Assembly (NCBI GenBank): GCA_937877715.1 | Contig: CALEHW010000066.1 | Span: forward strand, 1-64,000 | Direction of reading: 5' to 3' | DNA from: an uncultured Methylophaga sp. | Lineage (GTDB): Bacteria; Pseudomonadota; Gammaproteobacteria; GCF-002020875 | DNA: 64,000 nt | Shown here: in pieces, positions 1 through 8,799 of the stretch | Position numbering within the stretch: the stretch's first letter is position 1 | Layout: each line of letters begins with the position of its first letter | Notes under the pieces: generated by a model | Told to the model about the DNA's origin: nothing | Seen by the model: only the letters and a program-made list of their open reading frames with translations | The model's database searches: none | Position numbers and translations under genes: made by a program

Positions 1-2
1 TG

Positions 3-326
3 ATGAAAGGTGGTCTTGGTGGCCTGATGAAGCAGGCACAGAAAATGCAAGAGGACATGCAGAAGGCACAAGAGGAACTCGCCTCCAGGGAAGTTGAGGG
101 GCAGTCTGGTGGCGGACTGGTCAAGGTGGTCATGACTGGACGTCATGAGATCTGCAGGGTGCAGATTGATGACTCTCTGGTTGGTGATGACAAGGATATG
201 CTGGAAGATCTGGTGGCAGCTGCGGTTAATGATGCCGTCCACAAGATCGAGGATGGCAGCAAGGAGATGATGTCTGGAATGACTGCGGGGCTGAATCTCC
301 CTGCCGGGATGAAGCTGCCGTTCTGA
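3..326 (+). CDS. ybaB: YbaB/EbfC nucleoid-associated DNA-binding protein
   Basis: This 107-residue protein matches the small YbaB/EbfC family along its whole length. It has the helical N-terminus ([20 protein letters not shown]), the GLVKV strand, the [13 protein letters not shown] helix and the LPAGMKLPF end. Family members are dimers that bind DNA and associate with the nucleoid. The first three bases of the window are TGA overlapping the ATG, which would suit the stop of an upstream dnaX, as in the usual dnaX-ybaB-recR order, but dnaX itself lies outside the window. recR follows after 6 bases, so the two are almost certainly cotranscribed. The E. coli protein is 109 residues. Confidence 0.93.
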   Translation: MKGGLGGLMKQAQKMQEDMQKAQEELASREVEGQSGGGLVKVVMTGRHEICRVQIDDSLVGDDKDMLEDLVAAAVNDAVHKIEDGSKEMMSGMTAGLNLPAGMKLPF

Positions 327-332
327 TATTTC

Positions 333-920
333 ATGTCTCTGATTGAGGAGCTCATAGAGGCACTCCGTTGCCTCCCCGGTGTAGGACCCAAGTCGGCACA
401 GCGGATGACCTACCATCTACTGGAGCGGGATCGTGAGGGTGGGCGCAGAATTGCACATGGTATTACCGAGGCAATTGAGCATGTGGGCAACTGTCGGAGC
501 TGTCGTACTCTGAGTGAGAGTGAGCTCTGTCCGCAGTGTATTGACACCAGGCGAGATGACTCGTTGCTATGTATTGTGGAGAGCCCCATGGATGTCTTGG
601 CGCTGGAGCAGAGCGCCAGTTACCGCGGACGTTACTTTGTGCTGATGGGGCATCTCTCACCACTGGATGGGATCGGGCCACAGGAGCTGGGGCTGGATCT
701 GCTGGAGAAGAGGCTCGATAACGGGGTAGTCGAGGAGGTCATCCTTGCAACCAATCCGACTGTTGAGGGTGAGGCGACTGCCCACTTTATCAGCGAGATG
801 GCTCATGCCAGAGCTATCCGTACTACCCGTATTGCGCATGGTGTTCCTCTGGGGGGGGAGCTGGAGTATGTGGATAGCGGCACCTTGGGACATGCCATGA
901 CTGGGCGTCAAGACTACTGA
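333..920 (+). CDS. recR: Recombination mediator protein RecR
   Basis: RecR works with RecO (and RecF) to load RecA on SSB-coated gapped DNA. The 195-residue length is typical. A helix-hairpin-helix ([12 protein letters not shown], about residues 14-25) is followed by a four-cysteine zinc finger (C54, C57, C66, C69) and a Toprim domain containing IVESPMD and the GIGPQEL segment. The C-terminal [19 protein letters not shown] is characteristic of the family. It lies directly after ybaB. Its last 7 bases overlap the end of the convergent rsgA gene. Confidence 0.97.
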   Translation: MSLIEELIEALRCLPGVGPKSAQRMTYHLLERDREGGRRIAHGITEAIEHVGNCRSCRTLSESELCPQCIDTRRDDSLLCIVESPMDVLALEQSASYRGRYFVLMGHLSPLDGIGPQELGLDLLEKRLDNGVVEEVILATNPTVEGEATAHFISEMAHARAIRTTRIAHGVPLGGELEYVDSGTLGHAMTGRQDY

Positions 921-1825
921 TTCTGAATCAGGTTGCGGTAGTTCTCCACACGGGTGGCTGAGAGCTCGCCACTCTCAACAGCGGCACTGACTGCACATCC
1001 CGGCTCATTGAGGTGTCTGCAGTTGCTGAAACGGCACATCCCTGCGTAGTGACCAAACTCCCTGAAGCCATTCCGCAGGGTCTCCTCGTCCAGATCCCAG
1101 ATTCCGAACTCCCGGATACCCGGCGAGTCAATTAGTGTTCCTCCATTCTGTAGATGGTATAGCGTGGATACACTGGTGGTGTGTCTCCCTTGCCCTATTC
1201 CCTCGGAGAGTGCTCCCACAGCAATATCCAGGTCCGGGAGTAAGGATTTGATGATAGAGGATTTGCCTCCACCAGATGGCCCTACCAGTACACTGCTCTT
1301 GCCCTCCAACTGCTGCTGCAGGGGATCTACCCCACCGGTAATTTTGGTGCTGATCCAGAGTAGTGGAAGCTCCAGATTTTTGTAGTGGAGTAGCTTCTCC
1401 TTCAGCTCTATCTTCTCATCTTGACTAAGCAGGTCCAGCTTGTTTATGACCAGAATGGAGGGGATGGGGATAGATTCTGCGGCGACCAGAATCCGGTCGA
1501 TCTGCAGAAGGTCAATTCCCGGTTCTGGTGCAGTGACGATAATGAGCTGATCTACGTTGGCTGCGATCGGTTTCTTGCGTTGGTTGAAGGGGTCGGGACG
1601 GGTGAGCAGGCTTTTGCGCTTCTCGAGGAGAGTAATTACCCCCTCGTTATCACCACTGGGTTCCCATCTGACCCAGTCACCAACAGTCAGCGGGGGGAGT
1701 TTTTTGCGTTGCGCACAGCGTATGGTTGTTGGCTGCTCTACTGTACGGGATGATGGGGAGACAATCAGGCGATCTCCCTGGCGGGTGATGATCTGCCCTT
1801 TATTCTCGGTGAGGCTACTAGCCAT
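914..1825 (-). CDS. rsgA: Ribosome small-subunit biogenesis GTPase RsgA
   Basis: RsgA (YjeQ) is a circularly permuted GTPase that checks late 30S subunit maturation. The permuted motif order is visible: G4 NKLD at residues 128-131 comes before the P-loop GPSGGGKSS at 182-190 and G3 DSPG at 233-236. An N-terminal OB-fold segment precedes them (VGDWVRWEP). The C-terminal zinc-binding set is C264, C269, H271 and C277. The length of 303 residues is slightly shorter than the E. coli protein. It is the last gene of a minus-strand group with the cytochrome and M48 protease genes and converges on recR with a 7-base overlap. Confidence 0.96.
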   Translation of the reverse strand: MASSLTENKGQIITRQGDRLIVSPSSRTVEQPTTIRCAQRKKLPPLTVGDWVRWEPSGDNEGVITLLEKRKSLLTRPDPFNQRKKPIAANVDQLIIVTAPEPGIDLLQIDRILVAAESIPIPSILVINKLDLLSQDEKIELKEKLLHYKNLELPLLWISTKITGGVDPLQQQLEGKSSVLVGPSGGGKSSIIKSLLPDLDIAVGALSEGIGQGRHTTSVSTLYHLQNGGTLIDSPGIREFGIWDLDEETLRNGFREFGHYAGMCRFSNCRHLNEPGCAVSAAVESGELSATRVENYRNLIQNQ

Positions 1826-1842
1826 CCGGGGTGCTGAGGATG

Positions 1843-2121
1843 TTACTTGAGTTGATAGAAGGCCTCGTTCATGTACTCCACCACATCATCCTGATCCTCA
1901 GGAAACCAGTCAGCCCCAGCACCAGTCATGGTGATACACATGCTGACCTGGCGTTTCAGGTCGAAGAGTGTTTTTAGTTTTGTATCATCTTTCATGTAGG
2001 TTTCGTTGCCATGGCAACGCATGCAGTCGGCATCATGCAGCTCTTTGCCGTTGTCCGTGTCAGCAGCTCCGGCCAGAGGGAAAAGCAGGATAAAAAGCAT
2101 GGCTGGTAATAATTTAATCAT
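1843..2121 (-). CDS. Small monoheme c-type cytochrome
   Basis: This 92-residue protein starts with a Sec signal peptide (MIKLLPAMLFILLFPLAGAAD, cleavage likely near residue 20). A single CMRCH heme-attachment motif at residues 33-37 shows covalent heme c. Met61 or Met65 in the MCITMTGAG stretch could be the distal ligand. It should be exported and act as a periplasmic electron carrier; its partner cannot be read from the window. It sits 47 bases after the M48 protease gene and 17 bases before rsgA, on the same strand. Small cytochromes ending in DDVVEYMNxxFY are common in Chromatiales-like bacteria, which is recall and not a search. The heme site is certain and the role is not. Confidence 0.85.
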   Translation of the reverse strand: MIKLLPAMLFILLFPLAGAADTDNGKELHDADCMRCHGNETYMKDDTKLKTLFDLKRQVSMCITMTGAGADWFPEDQDDVVEYMNEAFYQLK

Positions 2122-2168
2122 TTTCTACAGATCCAATTTGTTAAATGATGGATAAGAATGAGTTGAGT

Positions 2169-3446
2169 TTACCCTCTATCCTCAAGATGTGCGATTCTTA
2201 CCGGTGCAGGTGGGTGGGAGTCGTGGTAGGCGGAGTAGATATGGTCCGGGGTCACGGTTGAGGCGTTTTCGCGGTAGAGTGCAACCAGCGCACTAACCAG
2301 ATCTGCCGCCTGGGCATGCTCCGCAGCAAAGTCATCAGCCTCAAATTCATGCTTTCTGGAGTAGGCAGCCATTATTGGCTGAATCCAGAAGGAGAATGCG
2401 GGAGAGGCTACCAGAAACAGTACAAGTGCAGCATGGTCTGATTTCATGGTTATTCCAAGCCCCTGGTAGAACCAGCTCTGTTCAATTAACCACCCCAGCA
2501 GGGCCAGGGCAACGAGTGAGATTGTGGCGGTAAGCAGCAACCTCTTCTTTATATGCCCGTTTCTGAAGTGGCCCAGTTCATGAGCCAGTACGGCCAGTAT
2601 CTCGTTATCACTCAGGGTCTCCAGCAGGGTGTCATAGAAGACAATCCTTCTCTTCTTCCCCAGCCCGGTAAAGTAGGCGTTGCCATGGCCGGAACGTTTG
2701 GAGCCATCGACAACAAAGATTCCGTCACAGTCGAAACCTGCCTGCTGTAGCAGCTCCTCGATTTTTCCCGCTAACTCCTCATTCTCCAGGGGGGTAAACT
2801 TGTTGAACAGGGGCGCCAGAAATGTTGGCCAGGCCCAGATCATCAGCAGGGTGAAGCCCATCCATACTATCCATACCTTAAGCCACCAGAGAGGGGTTGC
2901 CTCACCCATTAGCCAGAGTATAAGTAGTAGTAGTGGAATCCCTATAACCAATGAAAGCAGTAGCTGTTTTGCCATGTCAGTGATGAAGATGGAGGCGGTT
3001 GTGCGATTGAAATCGAACTTTGATTCCAGTACAAATGTGTTGTAGATCGCGAAAGGGAGACCCAGCAGGGTGCCGACGATGAAGAATGAGAGGATGAAAC
3101 CAACTCCCAGATAGAGATGTTCCATCCCGGTTGCCCGCCAGCCATGGTCGAGCCACTCCAGACCGCCACCGATGGTCCAATAGAGCAGTAGAGCTGTTCC
3201 GTATAATAGCTCAATCTGCCCCAGTTGCTGTTTGGCAGAGGTGTAGTCTGCTGCCTTCTGGTGTTTATCAAGAGGGAGTGTGTCAGAGAAGTGGGAGGGA
3301 ACTGCTGCACGGTGTTGTTGTACAGATCGGACCTGTCGCCTGGATAGCCACCACTCAACTAACGTATTCAGTGTGAGTAGCAGGATAAAGATAGCGGTAA
3401 AAAGTTGATTGCTTTCCAAAATAGTTCCCCAGAGTGTTTGATACAA
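2169..3446 (-). CDS. M48 family (Ste24/CAAX-type) membrane zinc metallopeptidase
   Basis: This 425-residue protein has an N-terminal half with several hydrophobic segments (around residues 15-30, 80-95, 110-135, 160-210). A C-terminal M48 peptidase domain carries HELGH at 289-293, and the third zinc ligand is probably E367 in the HEFEADDFA stretch. Bacterial relatives are called CAAX-protease-like although bacteria lack prenylated CAAX proteins; the substrates are likely membrane proteins. The start used here is TTG with no clear ribosome site, so the N-terminus could differ. It is divergent from orn with a 37-base gap and probably leads a transcript through the cytochrome and rsgA. Confidence 0.88.
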   Translation of the reverse strand: MYQTLWGTILESNQLFTAIFILLLTLNTLVEWWLSRRQVRSVQQHRAAVPSHFSDTLPLDKHQKAADYTSAKQQLGQIELLYGTALLLYWTIGGGLEWLDHGWRATGMEHLYLGVGFILSFFIVGTLLGLPFAIYNTFVLESKFDFNRTTASIFITDMAKQLLLSLVIGIPLLLLILWLMGEATPLWWLKVWIVWMGFTLLMIWAWPTFLAPLFNKFTPLENEELAGKIEELLQQAGFDCDGIFVVDGSKRSGHGNAYFTGLGKKRRIVFYDTLLETLSDNEILAVLAHELGHFRNGHIKKRLLLTATISLVALALLGWLIEQSWFYQGLGITMKSDHAALVLFLVASPAFSFWIQPIMAAYSRKHEFEADDFAAEHAQAADLVSALVALYRENASTVTPDHIYSAYHDSHPPAPVRIAHLEDRG

Positions 3447-3483
3447 TTGTGCAATTATAGAGAGGAAATGGTGAGTAAGGAAT

Positions 3484-4023
3484 ATGGATCAAAATAATCT
3501 AATCTGGGTCGACCTGGAGATGACTGGGTTAAATCCAGAGAGCGATACTATTATCGAGATAGCAACTATTGTGACCAGTGCGGATCTGGAGATTATTGCA
3601 GAGGGCCCAGTCTTTGCCATCTCTCACTCTGAGGAGACTATATCTGGAATGGATGAGTGGAACACCAAGACCCATGGAGAGTCTGGGTTGATTCGACGGA
3701 TTCGGGAGGAGGGGGTTTCGATGAGGGAGGCAGAGCTCAAAACCCTGGAGTTTGTGCGAAATCATGTTCCAGAGAGGAAATCCCCCATGTGTGGCAACAG
3801 CATCTGTCAGGATCGACGCTTCATGTCACGCGAGATGCCGGAGTTGAAAGATCACTTTCACTACCGCAACCTCGATGTCAGCACCCTCAAGGAGCTGGCG
3901 ATGCGCTGGAAGCCTGAGCTACTGGAGCAGTTTACAAAGAGTGGGGCGCATACTGCTCTGGCAGATATTCGTGAGTCGATTGAGGAGATGCGGTTCTACC
4001 GTCAGCACTTTATCTCGCTGTGA
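3484..4023 (+). CDS. orn: Oligoribonuclease
   Basis: Orn is the 3'-5' exoribonuclease that degrades 2-5 nt RNA products (including pGpG) to mononucleotides. It is a DEDDh-family enzyme, and the catalytic residues are visible: D10 and E12 in [10 protein letters not shown]110 in SICQDRRFM, then H156 and D161 in [10 protein letters not shown]. Its 179 residues compare with 181 in E. coli. An AAGGAA ribosome site lies just before the ATG. It is divergent from the M48 protease gene and converges on queG across a 46-base gap that contains an imperfect repeat. Confidence 0.97.
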   Translation: MDQNNLIWVDLEMTGLNPESDTIIEIATIVTSADLEIIAEGPVFAISHSEETISGMDEWNTKTHGESGLIRRIREEGVSMREAELKTLEFVRNHVPERKSPMCGNSICQDRRFMSREMPELKDHFHYRNLDVSTLKELAMRWKPELLEQFTKSGAHTALADIRESIEEMRFYRQHFISL

Positions 4024-4024
4024 C

Positions 4025-4078
4025 CATATACGCACTTACACTATCATCCCCGATATACACTTAACACTGTCATTCCCC
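4025..4078. repeat. Imperfect tandem duplication between orn and queG
   Basis: Two related units of about 27 bases lie side by side. Each starts with ATATAC (4026 and 4053) and ends with a near-identical CACTRTCATYCCCC (4039-4051/52 and 4065-4078). The second copy runs into the last codons of queG. I see no T-tract that would make it a clear terminator. Confidence 0.45.
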
Positions 4079-5137
4079 ATGATTCGGAGAGTACCCACGT
4101 TGTTGTTCAAGTGCCCAGGTTACATGCTCTCTGACTATCTCTGACGGATCCTCCAGCCTCTTCTGAAGAGCCTCCGCTGCCCCCTGGCACCCCTCTGCAT
4201 TCCCCAGGCCGATCGCAATATTGCGTAACCAGCGTTCATGGCCTATGCGCCGGATTGACGACCCCTCCATCTTTTTCAGAAATTCATCCTCACTCCAGGC
4301 GAACAGATCCACAAGTTCGGGGGCGTCCAGGCCGTGGCGGATCTGCAGATCGAGTTCTGTGGTGTCATCGGCAAAACGGTTCCATGGACAGACTAGCTGG
4401 CAATCATCGCAACCGTATATTCGGTTACCCATGGCTCTGCGGAACTCCACGGGAATAGATCCACCAAGCTCGATTGTCAGATACGAGATGCAGCGCCTGG
4501 CATCCACCTGATAAGGGGTGACAATAGCGTTGGTGGGGCAGCTGGTGATGCAGAGATCGCAGCTGCCACAGTGGTTGGTTGCAGGGGGGTCTGCATCCAG
4601 TTTGAGATCGGTGTAGATCTCTCCGAGAAAGAACCAGGAGCCATTTCTCTTGTTGATTACATTGCTGTGTTTGCCAATCCACCCCACGCCACTGTTTTCA
4701 GCAATTCCCTTCTCCAGAACTGGAGCACTGTCAACGAAGACGCGATGCCCGAAGGGACCTACTGCCGTGCTTATCCTTGTTGCCAGTTGAGCTAGACGTT
4801 TTCGCATCACCTTGTGATAATCACGTCCAAGGGCGTAGCGGGAGATAAACCCTTTTTCATCCTGGTCAATAATCTCCCATGAATCGGCAGCCTCCGGGGG
4901 GAGATAGTTCATGCGGAAAGAGAGCAGGGAGAGGGTTCCGGGAATCAACTCCTCTGGATGGCTGCGCTTGCTGCCGTGGCGAACCATATATTCCATCTCT
5001 CCATGGAATCCCTGCTCTATCCACTGCTGCAGTGCTGCTTCATGTATCTGAAGATCACAATGGGTAACACCAAACCCATGAAACCCAAGCTCGGCGGCCC
5101 ACTTTTGGATCTCTTTTTTTAATTGTCTGGGGTTCAT
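4070..5137 (-). CDS. queG: Epoxyqueuosine reductase QueG
   Basis: QueG catalyses the last step of queuosine synthesis, reducing epoxyqueuosine to queuosine in tRNA with a cobalamin cofactor and two [4Fe-4S] clusters. The clusters are marked by C190-x2-C193-x2-C196-x3-C200 and C243-x2-C246-x3-C250, with a further Cys at 216. The likely catalytic acid lies in FVDSAPV (D136). The GWIGKHSNVIN stretch and the HEAT-like C-terminus also fit. The length, 355 residues, is normal. It is divergent from tsaE with 24 bases between the start codons. Confidence 0.96.
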   Translation of the reverse strand: MNPRQLKKEIQKWAAELGFHGFGVTHCDLQIHEAALQQWIEQGFHGEMEYMVRHGSKRSHPEELIPGTLSLLSFRMNYLPPEAADSWEIIDQDEKGFISRYALGRDYHKVMRKRLAQLATRISTAVGPFGHRVFVDSAPVLEKGIAENSGVGWIGKHSNVINKRNGSWFFLGEIYTDLKLDADPPATNHCGSCDLCITSCPTNAIVTPYQVDARRCISYLTIELGGSIPVEFRRAMGNRIYGCDDCQLVCPWNRFADDTTELDLQIRHGLDAPELVDLFAWSEDEFLKKMEGSSIRRIGHERWLRNIAIGLGNAEGCQGAAEALQKRLEDPSEIVREHVTWALEQQRGYSPNHGE

Positions 5138-5161
5138 GGTCTATTAGTATAATGCCCATCA

Positions 5162-5611
5162 ATGATTGTTGAAATTCCCGATGAAAAACAGATGGAACGG
5201 TTGGGCGCCTCTTTTGCCGAGGTGGTGTCCAGCCCTGTGCTGATTTTTCTGCAGGGTGACCTTGGAATGGGAAAGACCACCTTTGCCCGCGGTTTTATCA
5301 GATATCTTGGTCACCAGGGCAATGTGAAGAGCCCTACCTATACCCTGGTTGAGCCATACACGGTCGGCGGGGGAATGGTCTACCATTTTGATCTCTACCG
5401 TCTCTGTGATCCTGAGGAGTTGGAGTTGATGGGGATCAGGGATTATCTGCAGGACTCCATCTCACTGCTGGAGTGGCCAGGTCGCGGAGCAGGGGTTCTG
5501 CCTGCCCCTAGTGTTGTGTTGTCATTCAGGGAGTCTGGCAGCGGCCGTCAGGTGGAGTGTGAGGGTGACTCAGCTACTCTCAGGCTGGTTGAAGAGAGGT
5601 TCTCCGGATAA
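5162..5611 (+). CDS. tsaE: tRNA t6A biosynthesis ATPase TsaE
   Basis: TsaE (YjeE) is the ATPase partner of TsaB/TsaD in making the t6A37 modification of ANN-decoding tRNAs. The P-loop GDLGMGKTT occupies residues 32-40. The SPTYTLVEPY and HFDLYRL segments are family hallmarks. Length is 149 residues. It begins the long tsaE-amiB-mutL-miaA-hfq-hflX-hflK-hflC series, and its stop codon shares one base with the amiB start (TAATG). Confidence 0.95.
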   Translation: MIVEIPDEKQMERLGASFAEVVSSPVLIFLQGDLGMGKTTFARGFIRYLGHQGNVKSPTYTLVEPYTVGGGMVYHFDLYRLCDPEELELMGIRDYLQDSISLLEWPGRGAGVLPAPSVVLSFRESGSGRQVECEGDSATLRLVEERFSG

Positions 5612-6951
5612 TGGATTCAACCCCACTGGATCGACGTCGATTTCTCCAGCTTGCTGGCTCCCTGCCTCTGTTGGGGACCATTCCGGCCGCTGCGGATGAG
5701 GTTACCTCAATTTACGGTATCCGCCTCTGGCCGGCACCAGACCATACACGGGTGGTATTGGATCTGGACCGGGGTGTTGACTACAAGCTAACCAAAAGTG
5801 GCAGCCCTGGGAAGATTATTCTCAAGATGAGTCAGACCCAGCCCATCCTCTCTCTGGATGCGATGGTTAAGGATGATCCAAGGCTCAAGTCGGTCAAGAC
5901 ATGGTTTGCCAATGGGGGGGCAGATTTTGTTGTTGAGTTTGTGTTGTTGAAGGGGGTGGAGGCGCGCTCATTCCTGCTGCCACCAAATGAGAATTATGGC
6001 CACCGTTTGGTGCTTGATCTTCATAATATTGAACAGAAGCGTACGCAACCGCCGAGTGCAGTCAGGCAGCAGCGCAAACTGACTATTGCCATCGATGCAG
6101 GTCATGGCGGGGAGGATCCTGGTGCGGTGGGGTACAAGGGTGCCAAAGAGAAGAGGATCGTGCTGAGTGTTGCTCGCCGTCTCGAGAAGCTGATCAAGAG
6201 AGAGCCGAGGATGCGGGCAGTGATGGTTCGCAAGGGAGATTACTATGTCAGTCTTGGGGGGCGTGTGCGCAAGGCCAGAAGAAGCCACGCGGATCTGCTG
6301 ATATCCATCCATGCGGATGGCTTCAAGAAACGTTCAGCCCATGGCGCCTCGGTATTTGTGCTCTCCAACAAGCGTGCCTCCTCCGAAATGGCGCGCTGGA
6401 TGGCAAGGCGTGAAAATCGTGCTGACAGAATCGGTGGGGTGGACAAGGTCAGGGAGTCAAGTTCATTTGCCTATGCCCTTAGGGATATGGAGCGCAGTGC
6501 CAACCAGAAGGTGGGGCTGGAGCTGGCGGAGATTGTACTTGGTGAGCTGAAGAAGATCGGTGATCTGCATGGCAACAGGGTTCACAAGGCGAGTTTTGCA
6601 ATATTGAAGGCGCCTGATTTCCCCTCCATGTTGGTGGAGACCGGCTTTATTACCAATCCACGGGAGGAGAAAAAGTTGCGTACGGCGGCATATCAGCAGA
6701 AGCTGGCTGGGGCAATGATGAAGGCTGTGCGCCAGTTTGCGCAGAGATATCCGGTGGTTGAGTCGGCCCCTCTGTCGAGCAGAGCGGCCTCCAGACCTTC
6801 CACAGCAAAGGTGAATGTATACAGGGTTCGCAAGGGAGATACCCTCAGCTCGATTGCGAGAAAGAGCGGGGTCTCTCTGAGTAGTCTGCGCAGACTCAAC
6901 CCGGGCCTAGGTGACATGTTGAGTATTGGTCAGAAACTGAGAATAAATTGA
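5611..6951 (+). CDS. amiB: N-acetylmuramoyl-L-alanine amidase (AMIN + Amidase_3 + LysM)
   Basis: This periplasmic zinc amidase cleaves the stem peptide from MurNAc to split septal peptidoglycan. The N-terminus contains DRRRFLQLAG, which resembles a twin-arginine export signal and is followed by a hydrophobic stretch and AAADE. An AMIN domain covers about residues 33-138. The Amidase_3 domain covers about 157-380, with H165 in DAGHGG, E180, the histidine of SIHADG and the glutamate of LVETGF as zinc and catalytic residues. A single LysM domain closes the protein (about 402-446). Position between tsaE and mutL supports amiB; the Tat-like signal is more like AmiA/AmiC of E. coli. It overlaps tsaE and mutL by one base each. 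Confidence 0.94.
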   Translation: MDSTPLDRRRFLQLAGSLPLLGTIPAAADEVTSIYGIRLWPAPDHTRVVLDLDRGVDYKLTKSGSPGKIILKMSQTQPILSLDAMVKDDPRLKSVKTWFANGGADFVVEFVLLKGVEARSFLLPPNENYGHRLVLDLHNIEQKRTQPPSAVRQQRKLTIAIDAGHGGEDPGAVGYKGAKEKRIVLSVARRLEKLIKREPRMRAVMVRKGDYYVSLGGRVRKARRSHADLLISIHADGFKKRSAHGASVFVLSNKRASSEMARWMARRENRADRIGGVDKVRESSSFAYALRDMERSANQKVGLELAEIVLGELKKIGDLHGNRVHKASFAILKAPDFPSMLVETGFITNPREEKKLRTAAYQQKLAGAMMKAVRQFAQRYPVVESAPLSSRAASRPSTAKVNVYRVRKGDTLSSIARKSGVSLSSLRRLNPGLGDMLSIGQKLRIN

Positions 6952-8777
6952 TGGCAAAGGCAACAGCAAGAATTCAGAAACTCTCTACTCAGCTCTCCAA
7001 CCAGATTGCAGCTGGCGAGGTGGTGGAACGCCCCGCCTCTGTACTCAAAGAGCTGCTGGAAAATAGTGTGGATGCTCAGGCAACCCGTATCCGGATTGAT
7101 ATTGAGGAGGGTGGGCAGAAGCTGATCAGGGTGAGAGATAATGGGATAGGAATTGTCCAGCAGGATCTGCTGCTGGCCCTTGATCGTCACGCCACCAGCA
7201 AGATCGGGAGTGTGGAGGATCTGGAGAGGATTGCCACCCTGGGGTTTCGTGGTGAGGCCCTGCCCAGCATATCTTCGGTCTCAAGGCTGCAGCTGACCTC
7301 TCGTGCAGAGGGGGAGGAGCAGGGGTGGCGACTGTTCTCTGATGGCGGCCTCGATCTGCAACCACCACAGCCGGATCCTCATCCGCAGGGAACTACGGTG
7401 GAGGTGCGGGACCTCTTCTTCAATACCCCTGCACGCAAGAAGTTCATGCGAATCGAGAGAACAGAGTTTCGCCATATTGAGGATGTAGTAAGAAGAGTGG
7501 TGCTCTCCCATCCGGAGATCATGCTGGTGCTGAGCCATAACGGCCGGGTGGTCAGGGAGTATCCGGCAGGGAACGGGCAACAGGAGTGGGAGCGCAGAAT
7601 AGAGGCTGTGCTGGGCGGTGATTTCACCGGCCATGCGCTCTACCTTGAGAGTGAGACGAGCGGACTGGGACTAAAAGGGTGGATCGCCCGTCCCTCTGCA
7701 TCGCGTAGTCAGCCCGATCAGCAATTCTTTTTTGTAAACGGGAGGATGGTAAAGGATCGTGTGGTCAGTCACGCGCTACGACAGGCATATCAGGATGTCA
7801 TGTTCCATGGCCGTCATCCGGCATGGCTGCTGTTTCTGAAGATGGATCCTGAGATGGTCGATGTAAATGTGCACCCCACCAAGCATGAGGTCCGTTTTCG
7901 TGAGAGTCGTCAACTGCACAGTTTTCTCTTCAAGACAGTTCGAGATGTGCTGGCAGCAGATAGGCCGGGATCTGCCGTCACTGCCGGAGAGGTGGTGGAT
8001 CGGGAGACCGGGGAAATTCAGCAGCTGAGGGATGCAGACTCATCTGCGGCACCGCAGCGTTGGGTTGAGATGCCTCGACAGAAACCGCTTGCGGGGTTGC
8101 GCCAGAGGGATGTGAGTCTGCAGATTGGAGAGCGTTCATCTCCCCCATACAGGGAAGGTGATGTTGGTGTCTCCACAGATGGCTCGGACAGGGATCATCC
8201 GCTGGGCCATGCACTGGCCCAGATTCATGGAATCTATATCCTTGCGGAGAACGAGAAGGGGTTGGTGCTGGTTGACATGCATGCAGCCCATGAACGGATC
8301 ACCTATGAACGCATGAAGCAGGCGCTGACAGAGGAGGGGGTTCGTACCCAGCAGCTACTGGTTCCGGTAACGCTATCGGTTAGTGAGAAGGAGGCTGAGT
8401 TTGCTGAGCAGAAACAGCAACTGTTTAGCAGACTTGGTCTGGGTATCGATCGTGCTGGTCCTCTCTCGTTGGTGGTTCGTGAGGTGCCGGCACTGCTCTC
8501 CAACGCAGATGTGGGGCAGCTTGCACGAGATCTGCTGGCAGATCTGATGGAGCATGAGAGCAGTGCCAGAGTCGAGGAGAAGATCAACGAGGTGGTTGCA
8601 ACCATCGCCTGCCACGGCTCTGTCCGTGCGGGCAGACAGTTGACGCTGCCAGAGATGGATGCACTGTTGAGAGATATGGAGCAGACTGAGCGTAGTGGTC
8701 AGTGCAACCATGGCAGGCCAACCTGGAGACAGCTCACATTGGATGAGCTGGATGGGCTCTTTCTGCGTGGACAGTAG
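6951..8777 (+). CDS. mutL: DNA mismatch repair protein MutL (endonuclease-type)
   Basis: MutL couples MutS mismatch recognition to strand removal. The N-terminal GHKL ATPase motifs are intact: ELLENSVDA, DNGIGI, RHATSKI and GFRGEALPSI. The C-terminal domain has DMHAAHERITYE from residue 442 and CNHGRP from residue 585. These correspond to the metal-binding endonuclease motifs of MutH-independent MutL proteins and are absent from E. coli MutL. I chose the ATG at 6951, which overlaps the amiB stop as TGATG; a TTG one codon earlier is less likely. Length is 608 residues. mutS lies about 26 kb away in this window. Confidence 0.97.
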   Translation: MAKATARIQKLSTQLSNQIAAGEVVERPASVLKELLENSVDAQATRIRIDIEEGGQKLIRVRDNGIGIVQQDLLLALDRHATSKIGSVEDLERIATLGFRGEALPSISSVSRLQLTSRAEGEEQGWRLFSDGGLDLQPPQPDPHPQGTTVEVRDLFFNTPARKKFMRIERTEFRHIEDVVRRVVLSHPEIMLVLSHNGRVVREYPAGNGQQEWERRIEAVLGGDFTGHALYLESETSGLGLKGWIARPSASRSQPDQQFFFVNGRMVKDRVVSHALRQAYQDVMFHGRHPAWLLFLKMDPEMVDVNVHPTKHEVRFRESRQLHSFLFKTVRDVLAADRPGSAVTAGEVVDRETGEIQQLRDADSSAAPQRWVEMPRQKPLAGLRQRDVSLQIGERSSPPYREGDVGVSTDGSDRDHPLGHALAQIHGIYILAENEKGLVLVDMHAAHERITYERMKQALTEEGVRTQQLLVPVTLSVSEKEAEFAEQKQQLFSRLGLGIDRAGPLSLVVREVPALLSNADVGQLARDLLADLMEHESSARVEEKINEVVATIACHGSVRAGRQLTLPEMDALLRDMEQTERSGQCNHGRPTWRQLTLDELDGLFLRGQ

Positions 8778-8799
8778 CACCAGCACAGCAGAGGGCAAG

